Below, piece by piece: positions 13,745 to 23,570 of a stretch of 27,004 bases of DNA (the first letter of the stretch is position 1; every line of letters begins with the position of its first letter). The DNA comes from CAJQQY01 sp964352225. GTDB lineage: Bacteria > Bacteroidota > Bacteroidia > Chitinophagales > Saprospiraceae. The notes beneath the pieces were generated by a model, which worked only from the letters and a program-made list of their open reading frames with translations, did not search any database and was not told the origin of the DNA. The stretch covers positions 1 to 27,004 of the forward strand of contig CAYGRM010000040.1 in NCBI GenBank assembly GCA_964352225.1, in the 5' to 3' direction. The position numbers and the translations under genes are program-made.

Positions 13745-16700
13745 ATGAAGTATTACCACAAAATCTTAAGAATTTTGGGCAAGGGCGCTATTGCACTTTT
13801 GGTACTTTTTCTATTGGTGTACCTACTCATTCAGATACCAAGTGTCCAAACTTGGATCGTTCAGAAAGTAGCGGTTAATCTTTCTAAATCTTTAGATACT
13901 AAAGTCGAAATAGGAAGGGTCAATATCAAATTTTTTAAAACCGTTTCCCTCCAAAATATTTACATCGAAGATCGGCAAAAAGATACATTAATTTTTGCAA
14001 AAGAATTAGATGCGAGTATTGGTTTGTTCTCCATTTTTGATAGTAAAATTTATCTTAATCAAATTACTCTAAACCAAGCGACGGTCAACCTTAATCGCTC
14101 TACTAATGATTCTCTATTCAATTTTAATTTTTTGATGGATGCTTTTTCTTCAAATGAACCTAAAGTGGAAAAAGACACGACAACGAGTAATGCTTGGGAA
14201 TTTGGAATTAGGAATGTATTGTTACAAAAGGTTAATTTGAATTTGAAAGATGACTATTCAGGGATGGATCTACAAACTAAAGTCGGTGAACTCGCGGTGA
14301 ATTTGGAAGTCATGGATTTGAAAAATCAACGACTTGAATTTCAAAATATTGACTTGAAAAACAGCTGGGTAAAACTTGTAATGGAAAAGTCTAGTGAGCC
14401 GCAAGTGGTTATTAATCAAGAAGTTACAAATGATTCTAGCGTTTTGAGTTTTCCTTATGTAGGATGGGATTTTATTATTAAAGATTTTGCTATTCACAAC
14501 TCAGACGTTTTTATACAAAATAAAAATGAACAAAAAAATACTAATCAATTAGATATAAATGACCTCGCCTTAAAAAATATACAATTAGAAATCGAAGATT
14601 TTCTTTGGGACAAGGATAACTTGGTAGCCAATATGAAAACTTTACAAATTGAAGAAAAAAGCGGATTTACATTAAATGATTTTAGCCTAAATCTGGTTGT
14701 TAAGACTCAGCAGATAGCGTTTAGTAATTTTCAAATAAATACCGCAAACTCACAAATTCATAATACGACTATTATTGAATTTAATGACTTTTCCGACCTC
14801 GCTAACGATCTTAATAACATTACATTTACAACTAATTTTTCCAAAACAAAAATTGCTTCTAATGATTTGAAATACTTTGTAGGGTCACTCGGTAAATTAC
14901 CCGTAGTAGATTTAACTACCAATAGGTTTATCAAATTGAATGGAATCATTTCTGGAACCATAAATGATTTTACGGCAGAGCGAGTAGATGTTGAAGTAGA
15001 AAATGCTTTGGTATTAAAGGTCAATGGTTTAGTGAAAAATATCTTGGAAAGTGAGAGAATGAGATTCGATTTGAACTTGGAAGAATTATCTACTTCTTAT
15101 CAAAAATTAAATTCCATTTTGAAAGGGATGGACTTGCCAAAAGGATTACAAGATTTTGGAGTTTTCAAATTAAAAGGTGAAGTAGTTGGAAAAATTGACG
15201 ACTTGAAGTTCAATCGATTTAAACTTAAAACGGATGCAAACACAGGTTTTGATATAACTGGAAAAATCGTAGGTCTTCCAGATGTCGACAAAATGAAAAT
15301 GGATTTAAATATTGAAAACATTTTCACTATCGCCGACGACTTAGATGGATTTGTAGAAGCAGGACTTCCTCCGATGCTCGACACTCTTGGCAAAGTTAGA
15401 TATGAAGGAAAATTCAACGGCAGTCTAACTACCTTTGATTTGAATGGAAAACTCTCTACCGACTTAGGAATTTTGGAGAGTGATATTTTTATGAATTTTA
15501 AGGAAGATTATTCTTCAGCAGATTACCAAGGTGATATTCGATTGAATGCATTTCAGTTAGGTCAATTGTTGGGCGATAGTTTAGGAGTCGGAGAAGTTAC
15601 TTTAAATGCAGAATTGAAAGGAGAAGGATTTGCAATTGATAGCTTAAATGCGGAACTGAAAGTAGCAATAGCAGATCTCGAATATCTTAATTATGAATAT
15701 AAAAATATTTCGATTGACGGCCTTTTACAGCAAGGTGTTTTTATTGGAAAGTTAGATTTAAAAGATCCAAACGCCACTATTGATTTTGATGGAAGAGTTA
15801 GCTTTTCGGAGGAAGAACCCAGTTATCAATTTACGATGTTGGTCGATACTTTAAATTTGGAAAAATTAAACTTGATGGAAAATCCATTGAGTTTACACAC
15901 CAAATTAGATATGAATTTTAGCGGAAAAAATATCGAAGATTTTAACGGCGAAATTAACTTGACTGAGATTGCGATTAACCATCAAGGTGAAAAGTTTAAC
16001 ACAGATTCTTTAAAAATTAAGGCTACCAGAGAGAGCCCGACTAAAAGAAATTTAACCATCCAATCTTCTTTTTTGACCGGTGAGATGAAAGGGGATTATG
16101 ACTTTCAAGAATTGCCTGATTTGATTTTAGCTTACATCAATAACTATTATCCATTGGATGATTTTTTATCAAAAGAGGAAAAGTTAGTAGCGTTCAACGA
16201 TATCAAAAAACCACAGATTTTTGATATCGCTTTTCAGTTAAAAGACATTAAACCCATCAATGTTTTTGTTCCTCAACTAAGCGCTATGGAAAATGCGAGA
16301 CTCGTGGGGGATTTTAATTCCAGCGAGAAAAATATGAATATTTCGCTTGGTGCTGAGAAAATTTTATACGATAAAATAAGAATTAAAAATATTGGCTGGA
16401 ACTTCAAGGGGAACGCAAAGGAATTAGGCAATCAGCTGATTATCAATGAAATAGATGATCCGTCAGGAGGTAGTGTTTCTCAAGTTGTTTTGAAAAATAA
16501 GCTTTTGAATGATAGTATGTATTTTGATTTGCAAGTCGAAAATGATACTATCGAACAGCTTTTAAATATTGCTGCGAGTATTACCCCTAGCGCTGAAAGC
16601 TATCGGATAGTATTTGAAAAAGAGATGATTGCTAATAATAATTCTTGGCAAATTGATAAAGATAATTTTATTGAATTTAGCCCAGGTGCGCTCCGGATTA

Positions 16701-18721
16701 ATGAGTTGATTTTTAGTTATGAAGGTCAGTCTTTAGGAATTCATAGCTTGACTAAAAACACTAATGATCCGACTCCTCCGATCAATATTTCATTTGATGA
16801 TTTTCAGTTAAGAGAATTTTCCAAATTGGCCAATATTGAAAATATCAACTTTTCAGGAATGCTCAATGGGAATTTAAGAGTGATTGACCCATTTGAGAAT
16901 TTGCACTACACCGCTGATTTGACGATACCTGATATATCGCTAAATGATGAATCTGTGGGGGCTTTAAATATAGATTTAGAAAATCCTGTTAATTCGCAAG
17001 ATGTAAATGTAAAAGTATTGTTACAAGGTGAACAGAATAATTTTGAAATAGCAGGTGATTATAATATCGAAACTACCCAGTACAATGTTACAGCCAATAT
17101 TCCATCTCTTCAATTGAGATTAATTGACCCATTGGCAATCGGTATCTTTGGGCAAAGTAAAGGAACTATCAATGGAAAATTTTCTCTCAATGGCACTCCT
17201 GATCAACCCCAAATTTTAGGAACCATAAACCTTGATCAAATAAGTACGGTAATCGATTTTTCTAAAACTAGATATGTAATCAATGAAGGGCAAGTAAAAA
17301 TTACTAATCAAGAAGTCAATTTAGGAACACTCACGCTGAACGATCGAAGAGGAGATAAAGCGATGCTGAGTGGAAAAGTAACGCATGATTTTTTTTCTAA
17401 TTTGAAATTAGATTTAAACATGAGTACGAATCGGTTTACCTTTTTAAATACTGAATCTACTGATAACGAATTATTTTATGGAAAACTATTTCTGAATGCC
17501 AATGCAAGCATTCGAGGTGCTGTCGAAAATCCATTAATCGAAGTGAGTGCAAAAACATTAGAAGGTTCGGAATTAAATGTTTCAGCTTTTTCAGAGGAGG
17601 AAAGTTTTTTAGAAGAGAATTTTATCGTTTTTGGAAATCCCAAAACCTTCGAATCAGAAAAAGGTGACTCGACCCAAACTGCTTATGAAATACAAAATGC
17701 TTTTCCAGCGGAAATCCGATTAAACTTAGAACTTACTGATGCCGCTATTTTTAGAGTGATCGTTGATCCGATTACGGGAGATCAGTTGGAAGCAAGAGGA
17801 AACTCTAATTTACTCATCAATCTTTTGCCGTCTGGTGAAGTGAGCATGTTTGGAAATTACGTTATTCAGTCGGGAAAATATCGACTTTCTTACACCGATG
17901 TTTTCAAGCGAAATTTTGATATCGTACAAGGAAGTTCAGTTGAATTTAATGGAGATCCGCTCAATGCTAGATTTAATGTTACGGCAAAATATACGGCAAA
18001 GGCAACACCTTATGATTTAATTAAAAATGAAACAACGCTTAATAGTACCGATATAAGTGCTGCACAGAAACGACAAAAAGTAGAAGTTATCATGAAAATG
18101 AAAGGTAACCTTGCAGGGCCAGAGTTATCTTTTGATATCGCATTGCCTGAAGCTGAAGGTACCGTAGTGAGTAGCGAAATCCAACGAAAATTAGTCGAAC
18201 TAAGGAATGATCCAAATGAGTTGAATAAGCAGGTTCTTGGGTTATTATTATTTGAAGGATTTATCGTTTCGAGTGGAGGCGCAGATTTTGGTTCCACCGG
18301 AAGCTCTGTTGTTTTGGGAAGTGTGAGCAATTTTGTTTCTAAACAATTGAATCAACTAGCTGACAAATATATCAAAGGTGTTCAGATTAATTTTGATGTG
18401 AGTTCTTACCAATCAATTTATGCTAATGATGGGGCAGGCGAAAATGTAACCGAATTAGGAATAGGTGTAACCAAAGAGATTAATGATAGATTAAGCATCA
18501 AAGCAGGTGGGAATGTTGACATTAATTCCGATTCACAAAAAACTGGGTTTTCACAAATAGCAGGAGATTTTGTGTTAGAATATAAGTTGACGGATTCAGG
18601 TGATTATTTGTTGAAAGTTTTTAGAAAAAGTGATTATGATGTTTTGAACGAAAATAATGCGGTAAAAACAGGGGTAGGTATTTCGGTCAGTAAATCTTTT
18701 GGAGGGGTTAAAAAGAACTAA
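13745..18721 (+). CDS. tamB: TamB-like translocation and assembly module protein
   Basis: A 1658-residue envelope protein starting at ATG 13745 (MKYYHKILRILGKG). The frame extends to a TTG at 13685, but those 20 extra residues precede the membrane helix and look unlike the family. Residues about 10-33 form one N-terminal membrane helix. An AsmA-like segment follows (VGR/VNIKFF type, with KVEIGRVNIKFFKTVSLQN). A very long series of beta-rich repeats then spans the periplasm. The C-terminal TamB (DUF490) domain includes GSSVEFNGDPLNARFNV, KMKGNLAGPELSFDIALPE and LLLFEGFI. TamB proteins form hydrophobic grooves between inner and outer membrane and act in outer-membrane protein assembly and lipid movement. 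The next gene, 2 nt away, encodes the matching Omp85 partner, so the pair should be co-translated. Confidence 0.93.
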   Translation: MKYYHKILRILGKGAIALLVLFLLVYLLIQIPSVQTWIVQKVAVNLSKSLDTKVEIGRVNIKFFKTVSLQNIYIEDRQKDTLIFAKELDASIGLFSIFDSKIYLNQITLNQATVNLNRSTNDSLFNFNFLMDAFSSNEPKVEKDTTTSNAWEFGIRNVLLQKVNLNLKDDYSGMDLQTKVGELAVNLEVMDLKNQRLEFQNIDLKNSWVKLVMEKSSEPQVVINQEVTNDSSVLSFPYVGWDFIIKDFAIHNSDVFIQNKNEQKNTNQLDINDLALKNIQLEIEDFLWDKDNLVANMKTLQIEEKSGFTLNDFSLNLVVKTQQIAFSNFQINTANSQIHNTTIIEFNDFSDLANDLNNITFTTNFSKTKIASNDLKYFVGSLGKLPVVDLTTNRFIKLNGIISGTINDFTAERVDVEVENALVLKVNGLVKNILESERMRFDLNLEELSTSYQKLNSILKGMDLPKGLQDFGVFKLKGEVVGKIDDLKFNRFKLKTDANTGFDITGKIVGLPDVDKMKMDLNIENIFTIADDLDGFVEAGLPPMLDTLGKVRYEGKFNGSLTTFDLNGKLSTDLGILESDIFMNFKEDYSSADYQGDIRLNAFQLGQLLGDSLGVGEVTLNAELKGEGFAIDSLNAELKVAIADLEYLNYEYKNISIDGLLQQGVFIGKLDLKDPNATIDFDGRVSFSEEEPSYQFTMLVDTLNLEKLNLMENPLSLHTKLDMNFSGKNIEDFNGEINLTEIAINHQGEKFNTDSLKIKATRESPTKRNLTIQSSFLTGEMKGDYDFQELPDLILAYINNYYPLDDFLSKEEKLVAFNDIKKPQIFDIAFQLKDIKPINVFVPQLSAMENARLVGDFNSSEKNMNISLGAEKILYDKIRIKNIGWNFKGNAKELGNQLIINEIDDPSGGSVSQVVLKNKLLNDSMYFDLQVENDTIEQLLNIAASITPSAESYRIVFEKEMIANNNSWQIDKDNFIEFSPGALRINELIFSYEGQSLGIHSLTKNTNDPTPPINISFDDFQLREFSKLANIENINFSGMLNGNLRVIDPFENLHYTADLTIPDISLNDESVGALNIDLENPVNSQDVNVKVLLQGEQNNFEIAGDYNIETTQYNVTANIPSLQLRLIDPLAIGIFGQSKGTINGKFSLNGTPDQPQILGTINLDQISTVIDFSKTRYVINEGQVKITNQEVNLGTLTLNDRRGDKAMLSGKVTHDFFSNLKLDLNMSTNRFTFLNTESTDNELFYGKLFLNANASIRGAVENPLIEVSAKTLEGSELNVSAFSEEESFLEENFIVFGNPKTFESEKGDSTQTAYEIQNAFPAEIRLNLELTDAAIFRVIVDPITGDQLEARGNSNLLINLLPSGEVSMFGNYVIQSGKYRLSYTDVFKRNFDIVQGSSVEFNGDPLNARFNVTAKYTAKATPYDLIKNETTLNSTDISAAQKRQKVEVIMKMKGNLAGPELSFDIALPEAEGTVVSSEIQRKLVELRNDPNELNKQVLGLLLFEGFIVSSGGADFGSTGSSVVLGSVSNFVSKQLNQLADKYIKGVQINFDVSSYQSIYANDGAGENVTELGIGVTKEINDRLSIKAGGNVDINSDSQKTGFSQIAGDFVLEYKLTDSGDYLLKVFRKSDYDVLNENNAVKTGVGISVSKSFGGVKKN

Positions 18722-18723
18722 GC

Positions 18724-21030
18724 ATGAAGGAAAATTTTTACGTATTTATATTGTTATATTTTGGTTTGCTGACTAGTTGTAATGTGACTAAAGACCTCAA
18801 AGAGAAGGAGTATTTGGTAAGTAAAACTTCGATCAAATTTAAGAATCCAGAAGACATCAGAAATGAAAAAAAATTAAAAACAGAACTTAACCAAGTCATC
18901 AAACCTCAACCTAATTCAGGGTTTTTAAAATTAGGCTTAAAAATATATCAAATAGGAGAAAAGTCAAAAAAGGAAAAAGGATTCAAAAAATGGATGCAAA
19001 AAAACTTTGGCGAAGCGCCTGCTTTCTATGATGATGTAACTCAGTCACGTAATCGACTTCGGATGAAGAGACTACTCAAGGACAATGGTTTCTTCAGATC
19101 AGATATTGAAGTAGATACCTTGGTGAAAGGGAAAAAAATAGAAATGACCTACCATGTCCTCACTAATGGTCAATATAAAATCAATCAAATTTATTTACCA
19201 AGTGATACTACCGCAATTGGAAGTTTGATAAAACGAAACCAAAAGAAAACTTTACTTAAAGAAGGTGCTTTTTATTCCGAAACCGCCTTGGCTAATGAGC
19301 GGATTCGACTGAGCGAAATTGCCTCTCGAGAGGGGTACTTAGAATTTAATGAAAATTTTATTTACTACTTTATTGATACGTTGGCTGGAACTTTAACTAC
19401 CGATATTTATATGCGTGTAAAACCTCCAACTGATGCTCCAACTCATCGACGATATCGTATCGGAAAGACTGTTATTCATTCCAATTACGATTTATCAAAC
19501 CCTGACTTAGCAAAAAAACAAGATACCATTCAGATAAAACCTGATATGGTTATTTTGGAAAATGATCAATTGGTGGAGCATCGAATCTTAGATAGAATGA
19601 TCTTGCAAAATCAGGGTGACATAGTATCTCAACAGCTTCAAAATGTGTCTGTCAGTCATTTATTGGATTTAGGTATTTTTAAATTTGTCAATCTTAAATA
19701 TGAAAGAATTACCGACTCCCTACATCCGATTGTGAATCGTAATTTTTACCTCACGCCTGCTTTTAATCAAAACGTCTCGGGTAATTTAGAATTGAATAAT
19801 CGGACGGGGCGTTTCTATGGAATTGCAGCATCAAGCAGCTATCGCCACAAGAATATTTTTAAAAAAGCGATTACCTTTAATTCCTCTATTTCAGGAGGCT
19901 TAGAAACTCAAATTGGAAATGATTTAGGTTTTATCAATACCTTAGAATTGAATGTGGAGGCAAGTTTATCTGCTCCAAGATTTATTTTACCATTTAAAAT
20001 AAAACCTAATTCAGGCTTATTTATTCCACAAACTACGTTGAAGGTTGGAAATGATTTTCAAAGAAGAGTTTCGCTTTTTAGCATCAACTCGACTAATTTA
20101 AAATTAGGTTATCAATGGAAAGAAACTGCCGAAAAGCAACATCAACTATATCCAATCAGTATCAGTCGAGTGAATGTATTGGATAAAACTCAAGACTTTG
20201 AAGACCTAATCAACGCCAACCCTCGATTAGAAAATAGTTTTAAAAACTTATTTATCGGTGGACTCGATTACACCTACATTTATACTAATCAGTCAGCAGA
20301 CATCAAAAAAGATTATTGGTTTTTCAAGGGCAATTTACGAACCTCTGGAAACTTAACTCACCTAGCTGCCAAGACTTTTAATTTTCCTCAAAATGCCGAT
20401 GGCAAATATAAATTATTGTCTTTACCCTACGCTCAATTTACTTCTTTGGAAATAGATATTCGTGGTTACAAACGAATAAATAAACATACTCTAGCTACCC
20501 GTTTTTCGCCAGCAGTAGGATTTAGCTACGGTAATTCTGATGTGCTTCCCTACATCGAACAATTTTTTGTAGGAGGTGCAAATAGTCTTCGGGCTTTTCG
20601 CTTACGTGGAGTTGGCCCAGGAGGATTTGTAAGTGCCACTTCATCGGGGACAGGAGTTGAAAGGCAATTTTTAGATCAAACCGGAGATGTGAAATTAGAA
20701 ATGAGTAGCGAATATCGTTTTGGTATTTTTCAATATTTCAAAGGAGCATTTTTTGTTGATGCAGGAAATGTTTGGTTGCTCAATAATGCCACTCAATCCA
20801 ATCAAGAATTTCGTTTCGATACTTTTTGGAAAGAAATTACGGTTGGTGCAGGTATCGGTCTACGACTTGATATTGAATTGATTGTTTTGCGATTAGATGT
20901 TGCGACTCCGTTGCGAAAGCCATTTATGGATGAAGGGTTTCAATGGACTTTTGACCAATTTGATTTTGGAAATTCGAGTTGGCGGAGTGAAAATTTAATT
21001 TTTAATTTGGCGATTGGCTATCCATTTTAA
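18724..21030 (+). CDS. tamL: TamL: lipoprotein-type TamA/BamA-family outer-membrane protein
   Basis: A 768-residue outer-membrane protein. It begins with a lipoprotein signal peptide ending LTSC, with Cys19 as lipid site; proteobacterial TamA lacks this lipid anchor. Next come POTRA-like segments (for example KRLLKDNGFFRSDIEVD and VSHLLDLGIFKFVNLKYE). The C-terminal half is a 16-strand Omp85 barrel by homology. It has the L6 loop motif VGGANSLRAFRLRG (Arg623-Ala-Phe replacing the VRGF/Y of BamA) and a terminal Phe (LAIGYPF). A lipidated TamA next to tamB is the TamL form described in Bacteroidota, reported important for growth in Flavobacterium. The start lies 2 nt after the tamB stop. A hairpin with T/A-rich arms (21061-21090) lies shortly after the stop. 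Confidence 0.92.
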   Translation: MKENFYVFILLYFGLLTSCNVTKDLKEKEYLVSKTSIKFKNPEDIRNEKKLKTELNQVIKPQPNSGFLKLGLKIYQIGEKSKKEKGFKKWMQKNFGEAPAFYDDVTQSRNRLRMKRLLKDNGFFRSDIEVDTLVKGKKIEMTYHVLTNGQYKINQIYLPSDTTAIGSLIKRNQKKTLLKEGAFYSETALANERIRLSEIASREGYLEFNENFIYYFIDTLAGTLTTDIYMRVKPPTDAPTHRRYRIGKTVIHSNYDLSNPDLAKKQDTIQIKPDMVILENDQLVEHRILDRMILQNQGDIVSQQLQNVSVSHLLDLGIFKFVNLKYERITDSLHPIVNRNFYLTPAFNQNVSGNLELNNRTGRFYGIAASSSYRHKNIFKKAITFNSSISGGLETQIGNDLGFINTLELNVEASLSAPRFILPFKIKPNSGLFIPQTTLKVGNDFQRRVSLFSINSTNLKLGYQWKETAEKQHQLYPISISRVNVLDKTQDFEDLINANPRLENSFKNLFIGGLDYTYIYTNQSADIKKDYWFFKGNLRTSGNLTHLAAKTFNFPQNADGKYKLLSLPYAQFTSLEIDIRGYKRINKHTLATRFSPAVGFSYGNSDVLPYIEQFFVGGANSLRAFRLRGVGPGGFVSATSSGTGVERQFLDQTGDVKLEMSSEYRFGIFQYFKGAFFVDAGNVWLLNNATQSNQEFRFDTFWKEITVGAGIGLRLDIELIVLRLDVATPLRKPFMDEGFQWTFDQFDFGNSSWRSENLIFNLAIGYPF

Positions 21031-21060
21031 GGACTTAAGAAATGCATAATACTATGTGTC

Positions 21061-21090
21061 TTCATTTTTTTTATCAATAAAAAAAATGAA
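21061..21090. terminator. Hairpin after tamL, possible terminator
   Basis: The arm TTCATTTTTTTTAT (21061-21074) is followed by CA and its exact reverse complement (21077-21090). The stem is perfect but nearly all A:T and has no separate T-run after it, so it would be a weak or bidirectional terminator. It lies 31 bp after the tamL stop. Confidence 0.45.
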
Positions 21091-21171
21091 TAACGAGTGA
21101 AGGCGTAACATCTATCACTTAGGGTAGTATATAAGATAATAAATGATTACTTTGGTACAAGAACTTATATA

Positions 21172-21202
21172 TTGATATTTCGAATTCGTTTCGAAATATC
21201 AA
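21172..21202. repeat. Perfect 13-bp inverted repeat upstream of the methyltransferase gene
   Basis: TTGATATTTCGAA (21172-21184) and TTCGAAATATCAA (21190-21202) are exact complements around the loop TTCGT. There is no T-run. The right arm ends 32 bp before the methyltransferase ATG, so it sits where an operator or leader hairpin would be. It contains two TTCGAA hexamers. Confidence 0.65.
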
Positions 21203-21234
21203 CAGAATAATTATCCAATAAAAATCGATCCCAA

Positions 21235-22854
21235 ATGACTAAAGATCAAAAAAAACAACTTCGTGCTGACCTCTTTTGCCACCTCGATGGAATTGTAACT
21301 GCACCAACTGCCTTTGCTTTACATCAAAAAGGTGTCTTAGATTTTTTATTAAAAGTTAAAAAAACTTCTCTCCAAGAATTAGTTCAAAAATTCAATGCGA
21401 ATGAAGGCTACTTAAATGTTGCCTTGCACACCCTTGCCTCCCAAGGTTGGTTAGAACATGATATCATTGATGAAAATGATATTCAAATTAGTCTTAATGA
21501 AAAAAGTGAAATCGCATTTCAATTAATTCCTTTGTATGAAGATGTCGTAAAATTAATTCAACTATCCGAAAAATATCACCATCGAAAATTTGAGCTAGAG
21601 CCATTTTTGTTTTTAGAAAGAATATTTGAAAAATTCAAAAACAACTATGGAATTCAATTTTCTGAAAATGATATAACGCTGCCGCTAAGACATTTACAAA
21701 ATCAAATTTTAAAACATATCGAAGGAATTATTATCGGGCCAACGGTAGTTGCTTTGGGGATGAATGGGATGTTTCATAAGTATTTTATGGAAGCATCATT
21801 TATGCCTGAGGAATTTCATGGAGATGGGGACAGCTTTGCTAGATTACTTGATGTATTTGTTTTTTTGAATTGGTTTGAAAAGAAAAATGGAACTTTTCGA
21901 TTTACAGAAAAAGGAATGTTTTATGCTCGACGAGCAAGTGCCTATGGAGTAACAGTTTCGTACATTCCAGCTTTTCGGAAAGTAGAAGAATTGATTTTTG
22001 GTGACCCTACTATTTTTTGGAATTTGCCACAAGGTGCAAAAGAAATTCATGTAGATCGAGAGATGAATGTTTGGGGAAGTGGTGGCGCTCATTCTTCTTA
22101 CTTCAAGATAGTAGATGAAATTATTATTGATTTGTTTAATCAACCCATCGAGAACCAGCCCAAAGGTATTGTAGATATGGGATGTGGAAATGGTGCTTTT
22201 TTGATTCATCTTTTTGATGTTATCGAGCAACGAACTTTACGTGGAACGATGTTGGAAGAGTATCCTTTATTTTTAGTTGGAGCAGATTATAATTCCGCTG
22301 CTTTGAAAGTAACGAGAGCCAATATTATTCAAGCTGATATTTGGGCGAAAGTAATTTTTGGAGATATTGGTCGACCTGAATTATTGGCTAATGATTTGGA
22401 AGAAAATTATGGAATCCAATTAAAGGATTTACTCAACGTACGGACTTTTCTAGATCATAATAGAATTTGGAATGACCCTTCGGAAAATACACCTAATCGA
22501 AAAAGTGATTCAACAGGAGCTTTTGCTTTTAGAGGTCGTCGAATTTCTAATGCCGAGGTGGAAGATAATCTTCGAGAACATTTTCAAAAATGGTCACCTT
22601 ATGTTGAAAAGTTTGGCTTATTAGTTATTGAACTCCACACGATCTCTCCAAAAATCACCGCTAAGAATTTAGGAAAAACCGCAGCAACCGCCTACAATGC
22701 AACGCATGGTTTTTCTGATCAGTACATCGTGGAAATTGAAGTCTTCAATAAAATTGCAGCCGAGGCAGGTTTGTATCCTGAAGAAAAACATTTCACTAAA
22801 TTTCCAAATTCAGAGCTGGGAACGGTGAGTATTAATTTATTAAAATCAAGGTAA
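21235..22854 (+). CDS. Class I SAM-dependent methyltransferase with duplicated N-terminal unit
   Basis: A 539-residue cytoplasmic protein with no signal or membrane segment. Residues about 10-95 and 153-240 look like two copies of one helical/winged-helix unit. Copy one has CHLDGIVTAPTAFALHQKGV; copy two has KHIEGIIIGPTVVALGMNGM. The C-terminal half is a Rossmann methyltransferase. Motif I is IVDMGCGNGAFLIHLF (Asp314), followed by LVGADYNSAALKVTRAN and VIFGDIGRPELL, the usual acidic end of strand 2 and motif II. VRTFLDHNR (403-409) is in place of a typical motif IV. It resembles methyltransferase domains of polyketide pathways such as AprA, from memory and with low certainty. It is a stand-alone gene, with a palindrome upstream and a long hairpin downstream; no biosynthetic cluster is visible. 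Substrate unknown. Confidence 0.82.
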   Translation: MTKDQKKQLRADLFCHLDGIVTAPTAFALHQKGVLDFLLKVKKTSLQELVQKFNANEGYLNVALHTLASQGWLEHDIIDENDIQISLNEKSEIAFQLIPLYEDVVKLIQLSEKYHHRKFELEPFLFLERIFEKFKNNYGIQFSENDITLPLRHLQNQILKHIEGIIIGPTVVALGMNGMFHKYFMEASFMPEEFHGDGDSFARLLDVFVFLNWFEKKNGTFRFTEKGMFYARRASAYGVTVSYIPAFRKVEELIFGDPTIFWNLPQGAKEIHVDREMNVWGSGGAHSSYFKIVDEIIIDLFNQPIENQPKGIVDMGCGNGAFLIHLFDVIEQRTLRGTMLEEYPLFLVGADYNSAALKVTRANIIQADIWAKVIFGDIGRPELLANDLEENYGIQLKDLLNVRTFLDHNRIWNDPSENTPNRKSDSTGAFAFRGRRISNAEVEDNLREHFQKWSPYVEKFGLLVIELHTISPKITAKNLGKTAATAYNATHGFSDQYIVEIEVFNKIAAEAGLYPEEKHFTKFPNSELGTVSINLLKSR

Positions 22855-22928
22855 CGATTAGAAAAGACCCGAGTTGTCTAGATGATAAAATTACATTCCA
22901 CATAGACCTTTGACTTGGTAGATGATTT

Positions 22929-22993
22929 TTTGGAGATAGCTTAAAATAGTTTTAGTCTGATTTAACTAAAAATTATTTTAAGCTATCACCAAA
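22929..22993. terminator. Long hairpin between converging genes, probable bidirectional terminator
   Basis: GATAGCTTAAAATA (22935-22948) pairs perfectly with TATTTTAAGCTATC (22974-22987). The stem continues inward through an imperfect GTTTTAGT/ACTAAAAAT part. It also extends outward through TTTGG/CCAAA with one mismatch. It lies midway in the 171-bp gap between the converging + and - genes, the expected place for a shared terminator. Confidence 0.6.
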
Positions 22994-23025
22994 TATTTTT
23001 ACTCTTTCGGAATGGTTCTATGAGT

Positions 23026-23445
23026 TTATCTTACTCCAATATCATCTCCAAAAAACTCCCGAACTCGAGCAACTTTTTGGTTTTCCGAAATAGAATCTGC
23101 CGCCTCAAAACCTTTAATGAATGGGCTGAATGAATTCGTATTCACCATTTTTTTTCTAAGCCCAACCTTTGCTTCTGCAGGCCCCATGATAAAAATCTCT
23201 TTAGCATCTTTGACATTTTCCATAATCTTTGAATAGTATTTGTCAACTTGATTTTTATTTCTTTCTAAATATTTTTTCTCAGAGGTCACATCCATTGGAC
23301 CATAGGGAGTTTTTGAGCGAGCACCACCTTTGATATTAAAATCTTCAATTTCTGAAGTAATAATTTCCACCTTGTTTTCTTTGTTATCCAAAGTGATAAT
23401 GTGGGCTTCTTTGAAGTCGAGCCAGATTCCAATTTGCTTTTTCAT
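23026..23445 (-). CDS. Small cytoplasmic protein, possibly eRF1/Pelota-related single domain
   Basis: A 139-residue soluble protein and the only minus-strand gene in the window. It begins MKKQIGIWLDFKEAHIITL. Next is a charged middle with KGGARSKTPYGPMDVTSEKKYLERN, then the helix YYSKIMENVKDAKEIFIMGP, AEAKVGLRKKM, and a C-terminus with GFEAADSISENQKVARVREFFG. The opening pattern (a beta strand with WLD and an aliphatic strand) and the later IFIMGPAEAK recall small bacterial proteins related to a domain of archaeal/eukaryotic release factor 1 and Pelota, sometimes annotated as host-attachment or ribosome-rescue proteins. I recognise this only loosely. It diverges from a universal stress protein across 125 bp, which fits a stress-linked role. 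No catalytic motif can be claimed. Confidence 0.72.
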   Translation of the reverse strand: MKKQIGIWLDFKEAHIITLDNKENKVEIITSEIEDFNIKGGARSKTPYGPMDVTSEKKYLERNKNQVDKYYSKIMENVKDAKEIFIMGPAEAKVGLRKKMVNTNSFSPFIKGFEAADSISENQKVARVREFFGDDIGVR

Positions 23446-23570
23446 AATCTATGTTTTGCCTTAATTTAAATTATTGTATTAGGGGAAACGATGATAAATA
23501 TTAAAAGCAAGGATGATTTTTGTCACTTACTTCATGCCTCTTTTCAAATATTTTTGAAGAAAAGAATAGG

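Noticed and set aside
21844..22230. 128-residue minus-strand ORF inside the methyltransferase gene
   Set aside because: It overlaps the motif I region of a clear coding gene and shows no domain of its own.
23520..23570. TTG start for the universal stress protein
   Set aside because: ATG 23571 lies directly before the first conserved Usp strand.
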